A DNA stretch of 64,000 nucleotides from Isoptericola jiangsuensis (GCF_002563715.1 NZ_PDJJ01000001.1:3410001-3474000); one strand, 5' to 3'. Counted from the stretch's first letter, positions 19,403 through 29,970 are shown. Notes: generated from the sequence alone by a model not told the origin. A program made the numbers and translations.

Positions 19403-19436
19403 AGCCGGCGCCGACCCGAGCGGGCCGGCGCCGGCT
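19403..19436 (-). terminator. Hairpin downstream of rlmB
   Basis: AGCCGGCGCC (19403-19412) pairs with GGCGCCGGCT (19427-19436), 10 bp with a 14-nt loop, 22 bp after the rlmB stop. A plausible terminator, in addition to element 2. Confidence 0.5.
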
Positions 19437-19458
19437 CGGCGGAGGCTGCGCTGGGTCG

Positions 19459-20454
19459 TCAGTCGGTGGCAGCGGCCGCGCGCGCCTGGGAGACCTCGTA
19501 GAGGGTGATGCCCGCGGCGACGCCGGCGTTCAGCGACTCGACGGACGAGGAGATCGGGATGGACGCGACGGCGTCGCAGGCCTCGCGGACGAGGCGGGAC
19601 AGGCCCTTGCCCTCGGAGCCGACGACCACGACCAGGGGGTCGGTGGAGAAGGCGAGGTCGCGGACGGTGGTGTCGCCGCCGGCGTCGAGGCCGACGACGA
19701 ACAGGCCGGCCTTCTTGAGGTCGGCGAGGGTGCGCGCGAGGTTGGTCTCCTTGGCGACGGGGACGCGGGCGGCGGCCCCGGCGGACACCTTCCAGGCGGA
19801 CGCGGTGACGGACGCGGTGCGCCGCGAGGGCACGAGCACGCCGTGGGCACCGAACGCGCCGGCGGAGCGGAGGACGGCACCGAGGTTGCGCGGGTCGGTG
19901 ACGGAGTCGAGCGCGATGATGAGTGGCGCCTCGTCGGCCGCGGCGGCGGCGTCGAGCAGGTCGTCGACGGTGGCGTACTCGTAGGGCGGCACCTCCATGG
20001 CGACGCCCTGGTGCACGGACCCTTCGGTGAGCTGGTCGAGGGCGCCGCGGGACGACTCGAGGAGGCGCACGCCCTGGATGGACGCGAGCTCGAGGATCTC
20101 GCGGGTGCGGTCGTCGTGCTCGATGCGCTCGGCCATGTGGACGGCGGTGGCGGGCACCTCGGAGCGGAGGGCCTCGACGACGGCGTTGCGGCCGGCGACG
20201 ACCTCGGCGCCGCCGGTGGCGCGGCGGGTGCCGCGGGCGACGCCCTTGCGGGCGTTGGTGCCCGCTTCGGCGGCGCGCCGCTTCTCCGCGGCGACCTTGC
20301 GCTTGTGGGCGGGGTGGTAGGTGCGGTCCTCGGCCTTGGGCGTGGGTCCCTTGCCCTCGAGGGCGCGGCGGTTCTTCCCACCGGTACCGGCGGTGGCGCT
20401 CTTCTTGGCGCCACCCTTGCGTGTGGCGCCCTGGCGCTGCGAGTTGCCGGCCAT
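19459..20454 (-). CDS. rlmB: 23S rRNA (guanosine-2'-O-)-methyltransferase RlmB
   Basis: SpoU-family enzyme that methylates the ribose of G2251 in 23S rRNA (E. coli numbering, family knowledge). 331 residues: a basic, Gly/Lys-rich N-terminal extension of about 80 residues (MAGNSQRQGATRKGGAKKS), a substrate-binding region, then the SPOUT knot with motif 1 DPRNLGAVLRSAGAFG, motif 2 VVVGSEGKGLS and motif 3 SSVESLNAGVAAGI. ATG at 20454 with AAGGGGG. One nucleotide separates it from the cysS stop, so it is co-translated with cysS. Confidence 0.96.
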   Translation of the reverse strand: MAGNSQRQGATRKGGAKKSATAGTGGKNRRALEGKGPTPKAEDRTYHPAHKRKVAAEKRRAAEAGTNARKGVARGTRRATGGAEVVAGRNAVVEALRSEVPATAVHMAERIEHDDRTREILELASIQGVRLLESSRGALDQLTEGSVHQGVAMEVPPYEYATVDDLLDAAAAADEAPLIIALDSVTDPRNLGAVLRSAGAFGAHGVLVPSRRTASVTASAWKVSAGAAARVPVAKETNLARTLADLKKAGLFVVGLDAGGDTTVRDLAFSTDPLVVVVGSEGKGLSRLVREACDAVASIPISSSVESLNAGVAAGITLYEVSQARAAAATD

Positions 20455-20455
20455 G

Positions 20456-21886
20456 TCATTCCCCCTTCGAGTCGGCCAGCGCCCAGCGGGCGCCGTCCGG
20501 TGAGTCCTGCACGACGACGCCGGCCGCGGTGAGGCGGTCTCGGATGGCGTCGCTCGTGGCCCAGTCCTTGGCGGCGCGGGCGGCGGCCCGCGCGTCGAGC
20601 TCGGCGCGCACGAGCGAGTCGAGCGCGGCGTCGGCACGGTTGTCGGTGGTGGCGGTCCAGTGCGGGTCGGCCGGGTCGAGCCCGAGCACGTCGAGCATGC
20701 CGCGCAGCGCGACGAGCGCGGCGCGTGCCGCGTCGTCGTCGCCGGCGGCGAGCGCGGTGTTCCCGGCGCGGAGCGTCTCGTGGACGACGGCGAGCGCGGC
20801 GGGGACGTTGAGGTCGTCGTCCATGGCGGTGGTGAACGCGTCGGGCAGCACGGTGGTGCGCACCTCGTCGAGGGTGACGGGGGTGACGCGTTCGGCGGCG
20901 CGGGCGACGAAGCCGGAGAGGCGCTCCCAGGTGGCGCGCGCCTCGTCGAGGGTGTCGGGGCCCCACTCGAGCATGGACCGGTACTGCACGGCGGCGAGGG
21001 CGTAGCGCACGGCGGCGGCGGGGGCGTGCGCGAGGAGCTCGTGCGCGGCCAGCCCGTTGCCGAGCGACTTGCTCATCTTGACGCCCTGCTGGGTGACCCA
21101 CGCGGAGTGCATCCAGCGGTCGGCGAACCCGTACCCGGCGGCGCGGGACTGCGCCTGCTCGTTCTCGTGGTGGGGGAAGCGCAGGTCGAGGCCGCCGCCG
21201 TGGATGTCGAAGGCGTCGCCGAGGTAGCGCTGCGCCATGGCGGAGCACTCGAGGTGCCAGCCGGGCCGGCCGCGCCCGTAGGGGCTGTCCCAGGACGCGG
21301 TGGCGGGCTCGCCGTCGCGCGGGGCCTTCCACAGGGCGAAGTCGTGGGGGTCCTTCTTCTCTCCGGCGACGGCGTCGTCGGTCGACTCGGGGTTGAGATC
21401 GTCGAGGCGCTGGCGGGTGAGGGACCCGTAGCCGGACCAGGAGCGGACGTCGAACCAGACGTTGCCGGGGCCGGTGGCGTAGGCGTGGCCGCGCTCGACG
21501 AGCCGGTCCATGAGCGCGATCATCTGCGGCATGTGCTGGGTGGCGCGCGGCTCGTAGGTGGGCGGCAGGACGCCGAGCGCGTCGTAGGCGGCGGCGAACT
21601 CCCGCTCGTACAGCGCGGCGTGCGCCCACCACTCGCGGCCGGCGTCGGCGGCCTTCGCGAGGATCTTGTCGTCGATGTCGGTGATGTTGCGGATGAGGGT
21701 GACGTCGAGGCCGGAGCGCACGAGCCAGCGGCGCAGGACGTCGAACGCGACGACGGGGCGGAGGTGGCCGACGTGGGGCGCGGACTGCACGGTGGCGCCG
21801 CAGACGTAGATGCCGACCTTGCCCGGGGTGCGGGGGACGAGCTCGCGCACGGTGCGCGTGGCGGTGTCATACAGGTGCAAGGTCAC
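20456..21886 (-). CDS. cysS: Cysteine--tRNA ligase
   Basis: Charges tRNA-Cys. 476 residues, class I. Zn/cysteine site Cys29 in [12 protein letters not shown] motif HVGH (38-41), later WHLECSAMA and [15 protein letters not shown] (further Zn ligands), and KMSKSLGN. It is CysS rather than the paralogous mycothiol enzyme MshC, judging from the tRNA-binding C-terminal region and the pairing with rlmB, which is common in actinobacteria. ATG at 21886. Confidence 0.97.
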   Translation of the reverse strand: MTLHLYDTATRTVRELVPRTPGKVGIYVCGATVQSAPHVGHLRPVVAFDVLRRWLVRSGLDVTLIRNITDIDDKILAKAADAGREWWAHAALYEREFAAAYDALGVLPPTYEPRATQHMPQMIALMDRLVERGHAYATGPGNVWFDVRSWSGYGSLTRQRLDDLNPESTDDAVAGEKKDPHDFALWKAPRDGEPATASWDSPYGRGRPGWHLECSAMAQRYLGDAFDIHGGGLDLRFPHHENEQAQSRAAGYGFADRWMHSAWVTQQGVKMSKSLGNGLAAHELLAHAPAAAVRYALAAVQYRSMLEWGPDTLDEARATWERLSGFVARAAERVTPVTLDEVRTTVLPDAFTTAMDDDLNVPAALAVVHETLRAGNTALAAGDDDAARAALVALRGMLDVLGLDPADPHWTATTDNRADAALDSLVRAELDARAAARAAKDWATSDAIRDRLTAAGVVVQDSPDGARWALADSKGE

Positions 21887-21931
21887 CGGTCAAGCGTACC
21901 GGCCGGGCCCCGTCCGACCTCCCGGAACCGG

Positions 21932-23092
21932 TCAGCCGAAGGTGTGTCCCTCGCCGCGGTACGTCGGGACGACGTCGACGACCTCGTCGCCGCGCACGAG
22001 ATGGACGACGGCGAAGCGTTCCATGAGCTCGCCGGCCTTGGCGTGCCGGAACCACACGCGGTCGCCGATGTCGAGGGGGCGTCCGTCGCGGCGGCGGTGC
22101 AGGGGGGTCTGGACCTCGCCGGCGGCCTCGCGGCGGGTGAGGGACCAGCCGGGGGTGACGAGGCGGGGCAGGCGGCTGGTGCCGGCGGGGCCGGAGGCGA
22201 CGTAGCCGCCGCCGAACGCGGTGGCCCAGTCGGGTGCGGGGGTGCGGACGACGTCGAGCCCGAAGTAGGCGGCGGGTCGCGGGACGAAGGACCGGAAGCG
22301 GTCGAACGTGCCGGGGACGAACAGGCCGGAGCCGGCGGTGACCTCGGTGACGCCGGGTCCGGCGGCGGAGGTCTCCAGGGAGCCGGTGCCGCCGGCGTTG
22401 ACGAGCTCGACGTCGCGGCCGAGGGTGGCGTGCAGGGCGTCGAGGACGGCGCGGCGTCGCCGGTCGACGTCGGGCACGGAGAACGCCTTGACGACCCGGT
22501 TGACGGGGGTGTCGGGGATGCCGGCGACCTGGGCCTCGTACGTCATGAGTCCGCGCACGTGCACGCCGTCGCGGTCGGCGAGGGCGGCGAGGTGCGCGAC
22601 CTGCGCGGGGGTGCGCAGCGGGGACCGGCGGGTGCCGAGGTGGGCGCGGCCGACGCGCAGCGACGCGTCGACGTCGAGGCAGACGGCGACGTCGGGTCCG
22701 GGTGCGGCGGCGGCGAGCGCGGTGCGCAGCAGGGCGACGTGCGCGGCGTCGTCGGCCATGAGGGTGATCTCGCGGCGGGCGCGCGGGTCGGCGGCGAGGC
22801 GGGCGAGGGCGTCGCGGTCGACCGTGGGGTAGCCGACGAGGACGTCAGCGACGCCCTGCTCGACGAGCCACAGCGCCTCGGCCAGCGTGAACGCCATGAC
22901 GCCGCGGAACCCGGCGTCGAGACCCCGCTCGACGAGGGAGCGCACGCGCACGGACTTCGCGGCGAGGCGGACGGGTGTCCCGGCGGCGCGGCGCAGGAGG
23001 TCGGCGGCGTTGGCGTCGAAGGCGTCGAGGTCGACGACGGCAACGGGACCGGGGACGCCGGCGGTGGCCCGGGTGAGCCGGTTCGTCGTCAT
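21932..23092 (-). CDS. PLP-dependent amino-acid deaminase/aldolase, alanine-racemase-like N-domain
   Basis: 386 residues. The N-terminal TIM barrel resembles alanine racemase and low-specificity D-threonine aldolase: AVVDLDAFDANAADLLRR with the candidate PLP Lys in RLAAKSVR (about residue 46), then LDVDASLRVG and NAGGTGSLE. The C-terminal beta domain (about 300-386) has DIGDRVWFRHAKAGELMERF, typical of DSD1-like D-amino-acid enzymes. Reaction probably deamination or aldol cleavage of a D-amino acid; substrate not determined. ATG at 23092, divergent from the lactone oxidase gene with only 35 bp between starts. Confidence 0.88.
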   Translation of the reverse strand: MTTNRLTRATAGVPGPVAVVDLDAFDANAADLLRRAAGTPVRLAAKSVRVRSLVERGLDAGFRGVMAFTLAEALWLVEQGVADVLVGYPTVDRDALARLAADPRARREITLMADDAAHVALLRTALAAAAPGPDVAVCLDVDASLRVGRAHLGTRRSPLRTPAQVAHLAALADRDGVHVRGLMTYEAQVAGIPDTPVNRVVKAFSVPDVDRRRRAVLDALHATLGRDVELVNAGGTGSLETSAAGPGVTEVTAGSGLFVPGTFDRFRSFVPRPAAYFGLDVVRTPAPDWATAFGGGYVASGPAGTSRLPRLVTPGWSLTRREAAGEVQTPLHRRRDGRPLDIGDRVWFRHAKAGELMERFAVVHLVRGDEVVDVVPTYRGEGHTFG

Positions 23093-23127
23093 GGCGGCAC
23101 CGTACACCGGCCCGGGGAGGTGGCAGA

Positions 23128-24498
23128 GTGTGCGCTGTGACATTCACCACCTGGGGCGGGACGTTCACCGCCACCCCCGCGCGGCGGGCCGCGCCCCGCG
23201 ACGAGGCCGAGCTGTCCGCGCTGGTCGCGCGGGCGGCGGCGGAGGGCCTGCGGGTCCGTGCCGTGGGCGCCGGGCACTCGTTCACGGACGCCGCGGTGAC
23301 GGACGGGCTGCTGCTCGGCCTGGACCACCTGTCGGGCGTGGAGTCGGTGGAGCGGACGCCCGACGGTGCTCTCGTCACCGTGGGGGCGGGCACCCGGCTG
23401 CACGAGCTCAACGCCCTGCTGCGGGAGCGTGGGCTGGCGATGCGCAACCTCGGCGACATCGACCGTCAGTCGGTCGCGGGGGCGATCTCGACGGGCACCC
23501 ACGGGACGGGCGCCCGGCTGGGCGGCCTCGCCACCCAGGTGCGGGGCGTGCGGGTCGTCGTCGGCGACGGGACGGTGCGCGCGGTCTCGGACGCCGACGC
23601 CCCGGGCTCGCCGGAGCGGGAGCTGTTCGAGGTCGCCCGCCTCGGGCTGGGGTCGGTGGGGATCCTGTCGGCGGTGACGCTCGACGTGGTGCCCGCCTAC
23701 CTGCTGCGCTCCACCGAACGGGTGCGGCCGTGGTCGGAGGTCGTCGACGGGGTCGACGCCCTGTTCGACGGGCACCACCGGATGGACGCCTACTGGTTCC
23801 CGGGCACGGACCGCATGCTGACGTGGACGCACGACGTCGTCGACCACGCCGGGACGGCCGCGTACGAGGCGTCGCGGCGCGGCGTCGGGGGCGCGCTGCG
23901 CCGGGCCGGCCACGCGGCCCGCAGCCTGCTCGACGAGGAGGTCCTCGCCAACGGGGCCCTGGGCGCGATCATGCAGGTCGCCGCCGCCGCACCGCGCACG
24001 GTGCCGCGCCTCAACGCGCTGAGCGCCGCCGTCCTGGGCGACCGGACGCACGTCGCACCGTCGGACCGTGTGATGGTGACGCGGCGGCGGGTCCGGTTCG
24101 TCGAGATGGAGTACGCCCTGCCGCGCGCGGAGCTGGCCGGGGTCCTCACGGAGCTGTCGGGGTGGCTGGCGGCGTCGGGCGAGCTGGTGCCGTTCCCCGT
24201 GGAGGTGCGCTGCACCGCGCCGGACGACGTGTGGCTGTCCACGGCTCGCGGCCGCGCGTCGGCGTACGTGGCGGTGCACCAGTACCACCGGATGCCGTAC
24301 CGGCGGTACTTCGACGCCGCGGAGAAGATCTTCGTGGCCGCGGGCGGGCGCCCCCACTGGGGCAAGCTGCACACCCGGACCGCGGCCGACCTGGCCGAGC
24401 ACTACCCGTTGGACGACGTCGCCCGTGTGCGCTCCGTCGTCGACCCCGGCGGCGTGTTCCGCAACGCCTACGTCGACCGGGTCCTCGGTACGGCGTGA
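23128..24498 (+). CDS. FAD-linked sugar-1,4-lactone oxidase (D-arabinono-lactone oxidase family)
   Basis: 456 residues. VAO/PCMH-type FAD domain with VGAGHSFTDAAVTDG and GAISTGTHGTGARLGGL (FAD pyrophosphate loop), and the C-terminal ALO-family signature GRPHWGKLHTRTAADL. The family oxidises aldono-lactones or alditols and reduces O2 or an electron acceptor; mycobacterial Rv1771-like enzymes act on L-gulono-lactone. The GTG at 23128 lies 7 nt after GGAGG; a GTG at 23137 is an alternative. Role in this organism is inferred only. Confidence 0.92.
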   Translation: MCAVTFTTWGGTFTATPARRAAPRDEAELSALVARAAAEGLRVRAVGAGHSFTDAAVTDGLLLGLDHLSGVESVERTPDGALVTVGAGTRLHELNALLRERGLAMRNLGDIDRQSVAGAISTGTHGTGARLGGLATQVRGVRVVVGDGTVRAVSDADAPGSPERELFEVARLGLGSVGILSAVTLDVVPAYLLRSTERVRPWSEVVDGVDALFDGHHRMDAYWFPGTDRMLTWTHDVVDHAGTAAYEASRRGVGGALRRAGHAARSLLDEEVLANGALGAIMQVAAAAPRTVPRLNALSAAVLGDRTHVAPSDRVMVTRRRVRFVEMEYALPRAELAGVLTELSGWLAASGELVPFPVEVRCTAPDDVWLSTARGRASAYVAVHQYHRMPYRRYFDAAEKIFVAAGGRPHWGKLHTRTAADLAEHYPLDDVARVRSVVDPGGVFRNAYVDRVLGTA

Positions 24499-24508
24499 AC
24501 CGCCGGGT

Positions 24509-25015
24509 CTAGGCCGGCACGACGAGCGCCGTCGCGATCGCGGCGACGCCCTCGCCGCGGCCCGTGAGGCCGAGGCCGTCGGTCGTGGTGGCGCTGAGCG
24601 ACACGGGCGCGCCCAGGGCGGCGGTGAGCACGTCCTGCGCCTCCGCGCGTCGCGGCTCCAGGCGGGGCCGGTTGCCGATCACCTGCACGGCGACGTTCCC
24701 GACCTCGAACCCGGCGGCGCGGACGCGCCGCGCGGCCTCGGCGAGCAGCTCCGTGCCGCGCGCACCCGCCCAGCGGGGCTCCGCGGTGCCGAAGTGCGTG
24801 CCGAGCCCGCCGAGGCCCGCCGCGGAGAACAGGGCGTCCGCGGCCGCGTGCGCGGCGACGTCCGCGTCGGAGTGCCCCACCAGGCCCCGCTCCCCCGGCC
24901 AGTGCAGGCCCGCGAGCCACAGCGGTCGGTCGTCGTCGGGCGCGAACGCGTGCACGTCCACGCCGACGCCGGTGCGCGGCAGGTTCCACCCCGGACCGGG
25001 ACGCTCGGCAGCCAT
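24509..25015 (-). CDS. ispF: 2-C-methyl-D-erythritol 2,4-cyclodiphosphate synthase
   Basis: MEP-pathway enzyme forming MEcPP on the way to isoprenoids (menaquinone, lipid carriers, carotenoids). 168 residues with metal ligands D20 and H22 in VGVDVHAF and H56 in [15 protein letters not shown], and the C-terminal [18 protein letters not shown]. The usual GD(I/L)GxxFPDTDP segment is here [14 protein letters not shown], so one acidic residue common in E. coli IspF is absent. ATG at 25015, 5 nt after the ispD stop. Confidence 0.96.
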   Translation of the reverse strand: MAAERPGPGWNLPRTGVGVDVHAFAPDDDRPLWLAGLHWPGERGLVGHSDADVAAHAAADALFSAAGLGGLGTHFGTAEPRWAGARGTELLAEAARRVRAAGFEVGNVAVQVIGNRPRLEPRRAEAQDVLTAALGAPVSLSATTTDGLGLTGRGEGVAAIATALVVPA

Positions 25016-25020
25016 GCCCG

Positions 25021-25773
25021 TCACGCTAGCGGAGGTCCGGGCGGCCGGCCCTGGACGCGCCAGCGCGCCAGGAGGAGGTCCTCCGGGGTGGTGATCTTCG
25101 CGGCCGCCGGGTCGCCCGGCACGACGTGCACGGGCAGGCCGAGCGCCTCGACGAGGCCCGCGTCGTCGGTGGCCGCCACGCCCCCGCGCTGCGCCTCCCG
25201 GTGCGCCCGGGCCAGGACCTCCCGGTCGAAGCCCTGCGGGGTCTGCACGGCGCGCAGCGGGGTGCGGTCGACGGTCGCGACGACCTCCTCCCCCGCGGTG
25301 GCGTCCGGGTCGGGGACCACCCGCTTGACCGTGTCCGTCACGGGCAGACCGGGCACGACGGCGGGTCGGCCGGCCCGCACGGCCGCGACGACGCGGCGCA
25401 CCAGGTCCGGCGGGGCGAGGGGGCGGGCGGCGTCGTGCACGAGCACGACGTCGACGTCGTCGCGGGGGTCGTCGTCGGTACCCCGCGTGCCGGCGTCCAG
25501 GCCGGCGCGCACCGAGTCCTGGCGGGTCGCGCCCCCGGGCACGACGTCGACGGGACGGTCCACGAGGGGGTCGGCGGCCAGCAGCGCGGCGACGTCGGCG
25601 ACGGCGGCGGGCGGGCACGTCACGACGACGGCGTCCACCGCCCCGGACGCGCACAGGTTGCGGGCGGCGTGCAGGAGCAGGGGGGCGCCGTCGAGCTCGA
25701 CGAGCGCCTTCGGCCGGCCGAGCCCGAGCCGGGTGCCGTCCCCGGCGGCCGTGATGACGGCGAGTGTCCTCAC
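25021..25773 (-). CDS. ispD: 2-C-methyl-D-erythritol 4-phosphate cytidylyltransferase
   Basis: Couples CTP to MEP in isoprenoid synthesis. 250 residues with the nucleotide-binding [36 protein letters not shown] and a late [10 protein letters not shown] segment. The GTG at 25773 is the natural start because the Rossmann-like core begins at once. It precedes ispF in the common ispDF pair; carD lies upstream beyond a hairpin, an arrangement widespread in actinobacteria. Confidence 0.96.
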   Translation of the reverse strand: MRTLAVITAAGDGTRLGLGRPKALVELDGAPLLLHAARNLCASGAVDAVVVTCPPAAVADVAALLAADPLVDRPVDVVPGGATRQDSVRAGLDAGTRGTDDDPRDDVDVVLVHDAARPLAPPDLVRRVVAAVRAGRPAVVPGLPVTDTVKRVVPDPDATAGEEVVATVDRTPLRAVQTPQGFDREVLARAHREAQRGGVAATDDAGLVEALGLPVHVVPGDPAAAKITTPEDLLLARWRVQGRPPGPPLA

Positions 25774-25813
25774 GCGGTCACCCTAGCGGCGCGCGCGGCC
25801 GCACCGGGGACGG

Positions 25814-25849
25814 CGAAGGGTGGCCGCCCGGCGGGGCGGCCACCCTTCG
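25814..25849 (-). terminator. Hairpin between carD and ispD
   Basis: CGAAGGGTGGCCGCC (25814-25828) pairs perfectly with 25835-25849 (15 bp, 6-nt loop). It lies just after the carD stop and before ispD on the same strand, so it may limit carD read-through. Confidence 0.85.
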
Positions 25850-25872
25850 TGGCTCGATGGACGGGAGGTCCG

Positions 25873-26355
25873 TCAGGAGGCCAGGACCTCGTCGATGATG
25901 GCGCCGGCCTTCTCCTCGTCGACACCCTCGGCGAGGGCGACCTCGGACTCGAGGATCTGGCGGGCCTTGGCCAGCATGCGCTTCTCGCCGGCGCTGAGCC
26001 CGCGGTCCGCGTCGCGGCGCGACAGGTCGCGGACGACCTCGCCGACCTTGATGACGTCGCCGGACGCCAGCTTCTCCAGGTTGGCCTTGTACCGTCGCGA
26101 CCAGTTGGTCGGCTCCTCGGTGTACGGCGCCCGCAGGACGTCGAACACGCGGTCGAGACCCTCCTGGTCCACGACGTCGCGCACACCGACGAGGTCGACG
26201 TTCTCCGCCGGGACCTCGATCGTCAGGTCACCCTGGGCGACCTTGAGCTTGAGGTACATCTTCTCTTCGCCGCGGATCTTGCGCGTCTTGACCTCTTCGA
26301 TCAGGGCTGCGCCGTGATGCGGGTAGACAACCGTCTCGCCTACTGTGAACGTCAT
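25873..26355 (-). CDS. carD: CarD-family transcriptional regulator
   Basis: 160 residues. The N-terminal RNAP-interacting Tudor-like domain ([22 protein letters not shown] to about residue 60) is followed by a helical DNA-binding domain ([23 protein letters not shown] with the conserved Trp that contacts the -10 upstream edge). In mycobacteria CarD stabilises open complexes at rRNA and other promoters. ATG at 26355 with AAAGGGGA upstream. It has its own 249-bp upstream region, shared with the divergent lipoprotein gene. Confidence 0.97.
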   Translation of the reverse strand: MTFTVGETVVYPHHGAALIEEVKTRKIRGEEKMYLKLKVAQGDLTIEVPAENVDLVGVRDVVDQEGLDRVFDVLRAPYTEEPTNWSRRYKANLEKLASGDVIKVGEVVRDLSRRDADRGLSAGEKRMLAKARQILESEVALAEGVDEEKAGAIIDEVLAS

Positions 26356-26604
26356 CTGCAGATGTCCCCTTTCCCAGTGACCGAGTCTATCACGGGAGCG
26401 CTTGCCTCCCGCGGGACGCCCCCTGCCCACGACCCGGTCGAGCACAGCGTCTTCGCAGGTCAGAGCCCTGTTCCGCACACCGCGTGAGATCACCTCCGCG
26501 ACCCCACTAGGATGGGTGCGGGCGCTCTGCGCCCACCCTCCACCCGAGATGATCGGTGCGCCCTGCCCGAGGCCGGCGCGCACAGCACAGCCGAAGGAGA
26601 GCTC

Positions 26605-27078
26605 GTGGCTCGCTCCGCCCGCCCTGCCCGACCCGCCGCCGTCGCCGCCGGCGCAGCCGCCGCGAGCGTCCTGCTCCTCGGCGCGTGCGCGCCCGTGACC
26701 ACCGAGCTGCCCTACGCCCCCTCCGACGGGACGCGCGTCGACTTCACGGACGTGGAGGCCCGCGGCCTCAACCTCATGGTGCTGTCGCCCGCCGAGGGCT
26801 CCGAGGGCGCCGTGTTCGGCGCGCTCGCCAACAGCTCCTCCGAGGACCTCACCTTCACGCTCACCGCGACGGGCGCCGCCCCGGTCACCGTGACCGTCCC
26901 CGCGCAGGAGACGGTCTACCTCGGCACCGAGGAGGGCGAGCAGGTCACCCTCGACTCCGTCGCCACGATCCCCGGCGGCAACCTGGAGGCCACCCTCACC
27001 GCCGGCGACGACACCGAGGACTTCTACCTCCCCGTCTTCGACTCCACCCTCCCGGAGTACGCCGCCTACGTGCCGTGA
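26605..27078 (+). CDS. Putative lipoprotein
   Basis: 157 residues. A basic, Ala/Pro-rich signal ([25 protein letters not shown]) ends in the lipobox LLGAC with lipidated Cys28. The mature part is small, acidic and predicted all-beta, with [38 protein letters not shown], like an immunoglobulin-type fold. No known function; similar small lipoproteins occur beside carD in actinobacteria. GTG at 26605 with GAAGGAGA 5-12 nt upstream. It converges on pstB across a hairpin. Confidence 0.85.
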   Translation: MARSARPARPAAVAAGAAAASVLLLGACAPVTTELPYAPSDGTRVDFTDVEARGLNLMVLSPAEGSEGAVFGALANSSSEDLTFTLTATGAAPVTVTVPAQETVYLGTEEGEQVTLDSVATIPGGNLEATLTAGDDTEDFYLPVFDSTLPEYAAYVP

Positions 27079-27095
27079 CCGGCACCCCGCGCATG

Positions 27096-27140
27096 ACGAA
27101 GGCCCTCCCCGCTCCTCGGAGCGCGGAGGGCCTTGGTCGT
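27096..27140. terminator. Hairpin between lipoprotein gene and pstB
   Basis: ACGAAGGCCCTCC at 27096 onward pairs with GGAGGGCCTTGGTCGT ending at 27140, with an inner GCTCC/GGAGC. It lies between convergent genes and can serve both. Confidence 0.8.
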
Positions 27141-27157
27141 CCCGGTGGCCTCGCGGC

Positions 27158-27937
27158 TCAGCCGAACCGGCCCGACACGTAGTCCTCGGTCGACTTCTCG
27201 GACGGCGACGAGAAGATCGTGGCGGTGTCGTCCATCTCGATGAGCTTGCCCGGCTTGCCGGTGCCCGCGATGTTGAAGAACGCCGTCCGGTCGCTCACGC
27301 GCGCCGCCTGCTGCATGTTGTGCGTGACGATGACGATCGTGTACTCCTGCTTCAGCTCGCCGATGAGGTCCTCGATGGCGATCGTCGAGATCGGGTCGAG
27401 CGCCGAGCAGGGCTCGTCCATGAGGAGCACCTGCGGCTTCACCGCGATGGCGCGGGCGATGCAGAGCCGCTGCTGCTGACCGCCCGACAGGCCCGAGCCC
27501 GGCTTCTCGAGGCGGTCCTTGACCTCGTTCCACAGGTTGGCGCCACGCAGGGACGACTCGACGAGGTCGTCCGCGTCCGCCCGGGAGATGCGGCGGTTGT
27601 TGAGCTTCACGCCCGCCAGCACGTTGTCGCGGATCGACATCGTGGGGAACGGGTTCGGTCGCTGGAACACCATGCCGACCGTGCGGCGCACGGCCACCGG
27701 GTCGACGTCGGTGCCGTACAGGTCGACGCCCTCCAGCTCGACCGTGCCCTCGACGCGCGCGCCGGGGATGACCTCGTGCATGCGGTTGAGGGTGCGCAGG
27801 AACGTCGACTTGCCGCAGCCGGACGGGCCGATGAAGGCCGTCACGGAGCGCGGGTCGATCGTCATGGTGACGTCCTGCACGGCGAGGAAGTCACCGTAGT
27901 AGATGTTCAGGTCCTTCACGTCGATGCGCTGAGCCAT
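27158..27937 (-). CDS. pstB: Phosphate ABC transporter ATP-binding protein
   Basis: 259 residues. ATPase of the high-affinity phosphate importer. Walker [10 protein letters not shown] (37-45), Q-loop [13 protein letters not shown], signature LSGGQQQRL, Walker [14 protein letters not shown] and switch His [13 protein letters not shown]. Last gene of pstSCAB, 43 bp after pstA. Full length. ATG at 27937. Confidence 0.98.
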   Translation of the reverse strand: MAQRIDVKDLNIYYGDFLAVQDVTMTIDPRSVTAFIGPSGCGKSTFLRTLNRMHEVIPGARVEGTVELEGVDLYGTDVDPVAVRRTVGMVFQRPNPFPTMSIRDNVLAGVKLNNRRISRADADDLVESSLRGANLWNEVKDRLEKPGSGLSGGQQQRLCIARAIAVKPQVLLMDEPCSALDPISTIAIEDLIGELKQEYTIVIVTHNMQQAARVSDRTAFFNIAGTGKPGKLIEMDDTATIFSSPSEKSTEDYVSGRFG

Positions 27938-27980
27938 CGGGGTTTCCTTCTTTCGTGCTGCGGGTCGGCGGGCGTGCGCG

Positions 27981-28937
27981 TCAGCGCAGCTTCGGGGCGA
28001 ACCAGCGGTTCACCAGACGGCCGACGAGGTTGAGGGCGAGGACGATCACGATGAGCACCAGCGCGGCACCCCAGGCGTTCTGGAACGCGACGTCCGCGAC
28101 GCAGGTGGCGGACTCGCCGCCGGGGCAGGGCGCGTAGCCCTGGTGGTACTGCCGGTACGTGAACACGGGCAGTGTCATCATGCGGCCCTCGAACGGGTTG
28201 GTGTTGATCGAGTCGGTGACGCCGACGGTGACGAGCAGCGGCGCGGTCTCCCCGATGACGCGGGCGACGGCGAGCAGGACGCCCGTCGTCAGGCCCGCCA
28301 CGGAGGTCCGCAGGACCACCTTGACGATGGTCAGCCACTTGGGCACGCCGAGGGCGTAGGAGGCCTCGCGCAGCTCGTTCGGGACGAGCTTGAGCATCTC
28401 CTCGCAGGAGCGCACCACGACGGGGATCATCAGCACCGACAGCGCGACCGCGCCCATGACGCCGATCCGGACGCTGGGGCCGAAGAACAGCGCGAAGAGC
28501 GAGAAGGCGAAGAGGCCGGCCACGATCGACGGGATGCCCGTCATGACGTCCACGAAGAACGTCACCGACCGCGCGAGCCAGCCCTTGCCGTACTCCACGA
28601 GGTAGATGGCCGTCATGATGCCGACCGGCACCGAGATGAGGGTCGCCAGGCCCGTGATGATCAGCGTGCCCATGATCGCGTGGTAGATGCCGCCGCGCGG
28701 GTCGCCGCCGAACACGTTGCGCATCGACTGCGTGAGGAAGTCGAGGCTGATGCGGCCGACGCCCTCGACGGTCACGGTCCACAGCAGCCACGCCAGCGGG
28801 ACCATCGCCAGGGCGAAGGCGAACCAGATGAGGACCTGCATGGTGCGGTCGGTGCGCCGGCGGCGCGGGTCCGCCGCCGTGAGGAGCGCGCGGGTGCGCT
28901 CCGTGGCGTCGGCGCTGGACAGGGTCGAGACGCTCAT
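27981..28937 (-). CDS. pstA: Phosphate ABC transporter permease PstA
   Basis: 318 residues. Six predicted TM helices (first about residues 33-55) and the permease EAA loop [22 protein letters not shown] that docks on PstB. A loop with two Cys ([19 protein letters not shown]) lies before the last helix, probably extracytoplasmic. Its ATG shares one base with the pstC stop (TGATG), so translation is coupled. Confidence 0.97.
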   Translation of the reverse strand: MSVSTLSSADATERTRALLTAADPRRRRTDRTMQVLIWFAFALAMVPLAWLLWTVTVEGVGRISLDFLTQSMRNVFGGDPRGGIYHAIMGTLIITGLATLISVPVGIMTAIYLVEYGKGWLARSVTFFVDVMTGIPSIVAGLFAFSLFALFFGPSVRIGVMGAVALSVLMIPVVVRSCEEMLKLVPNELREASYALGVPKWLTIVKVVLRTSVAGLTTGVLLAVARVIGETAPLLVTVGVTDSINTNPFEGRMMTLPVFTYRQYHQGYAPCPGGESATCVADVAFQNAWGAALVLIVIVLALNLVGRLVNRWFAPKLR

Positions 28938-29920
28938 CAGTTGGCCCCCGAGAATTCCTTGCGGCGCGCCACGATCCAGCGCGCGGTCATGTTGACGGCC
29001 AGCGTGATGACGAACAGCGCCAGGCCGGCGGCGATGAGCGTGTTGATGCCCAGCCCCGTCGACTCCGGGAAGTCCGCGGCGATGTACGCGGCGATGGTCT
29101 GGTGCTGACCGGCGGCCAGGATGTCGAGCGAGTACGTGAGGCCCGGGGACAGGATCATCAGGACCGCCATCGTCTCGCCGAGCGCCCGGCCGAGGCCCAG
29201 CATGGACGCCGAGATCACGCCGGAGCGGCCGAACGGCAGGACGGCGGTGCGCACGACCTCCCAGCGGGTCGCGCCGAGCGCGAGCGCCGCCTCCTCGTGC
29301 AGGCGCGGCGTCTGGAGGAACACCTCGCGGGACACCGCCGTGATGATCGGCAAGATCATGATCGCCAGGACGACGGCGACGGTCGCCATCGCGCGGCCGG
29401 TGGACGACGCCTGCCCGCCGAACAGCGGGATCCAGCCCGCGTGCTCGTTGAGCCACAGCCAGAACGGCGTGAGCGCCGGGGCGAGCACGAGGAAGCCCCA
29501 CAGGCCGTAGACCACCGACGGGATGGCGGCCAGCAGGTCGACCAGGTAGCCGAGCAGCTGGGCCAGGCGCCGCGGCGCGTAGTGGGAGATGAACAGCGCG
29601 ATGCCGATCGCGACCGGCACCGCCAGGCACAGCGCCAGCACGGCGGCGAGCAGCGTGCCGAACACCAGCGGGCCGACGAACGCCAGCAGGGTCGTGCCCT
29701 CGGGGAACCGGGCGGCACCGGCGGCCAGCTCCTCCGGCGACGCGGTCAGGGCGGGCCACGCCTGCCCGACGAGGAACAGGGCGACCGCGGCGAGCGCCGC
29801 GAGGATCGTCACGCCGGCGCCGACGGCGAGCCAGCGGAAGACGCGGTTCATCCCGCGGTCGGACGACCGGCGTCGGACGGCGCGGGAGCCCACCTCGGGT
29901 GGGCTGTCGGTGATGCTCAC
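28937..29920 (-). CDS. pstC: Phosphate ABC transporter permease PstC
   Basis: 327 residues. Six TM helices and the EAA loop HEEAALALGATRWEVVRTAVL. GTG at 29920 is chosen because GAGGTAGGA lies immediately upstream with good spacing; an ATG 27 nt earlier lacks one. pstC is separated from pstS by a 122-bp gap holding a strong hairpin. Confidence 0.96.
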   Translation of the reverse strand: MSITDSPPEVGSRAVRRRSSDRGMNRVFRWLAVGAGVTILAALAAVALFLVGQAWPALTASPEELAAGAARFPEGTTLLAFVGPLVFGTLLAAVLALCLAVPVAIGIALFISHYAPRRLAQLLGYLVDLLAAIPSVVYGLWGFLVLAPALTPFWLWLNEHAGWIPLFGGQASSTGRAMATVAVVLAIMILPIITAVSREVFLQTPRLHEEAALALGATRWEVVRTAVLPFGRSGVISASMLGLGRALGETMAVLMILSPGLTYSLDILAAGQHQTIAAYIAADFPESTGLGINTLIAAGLALFVITLAVNMTARWIVARRKEFSGAN

Positions 29921-29970
29921 GGTCCTACCTCGTTCGTGCTTGGGCACTGGTGTCGCCTTCTGTTCGTCAG

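Noticed and set aside
20660..23140. 826-codon plus-strand frame
   Set aside because: Antisense to cysS and the PLP enzyme; Gly/Val/Asp-rich shadow without motifs.
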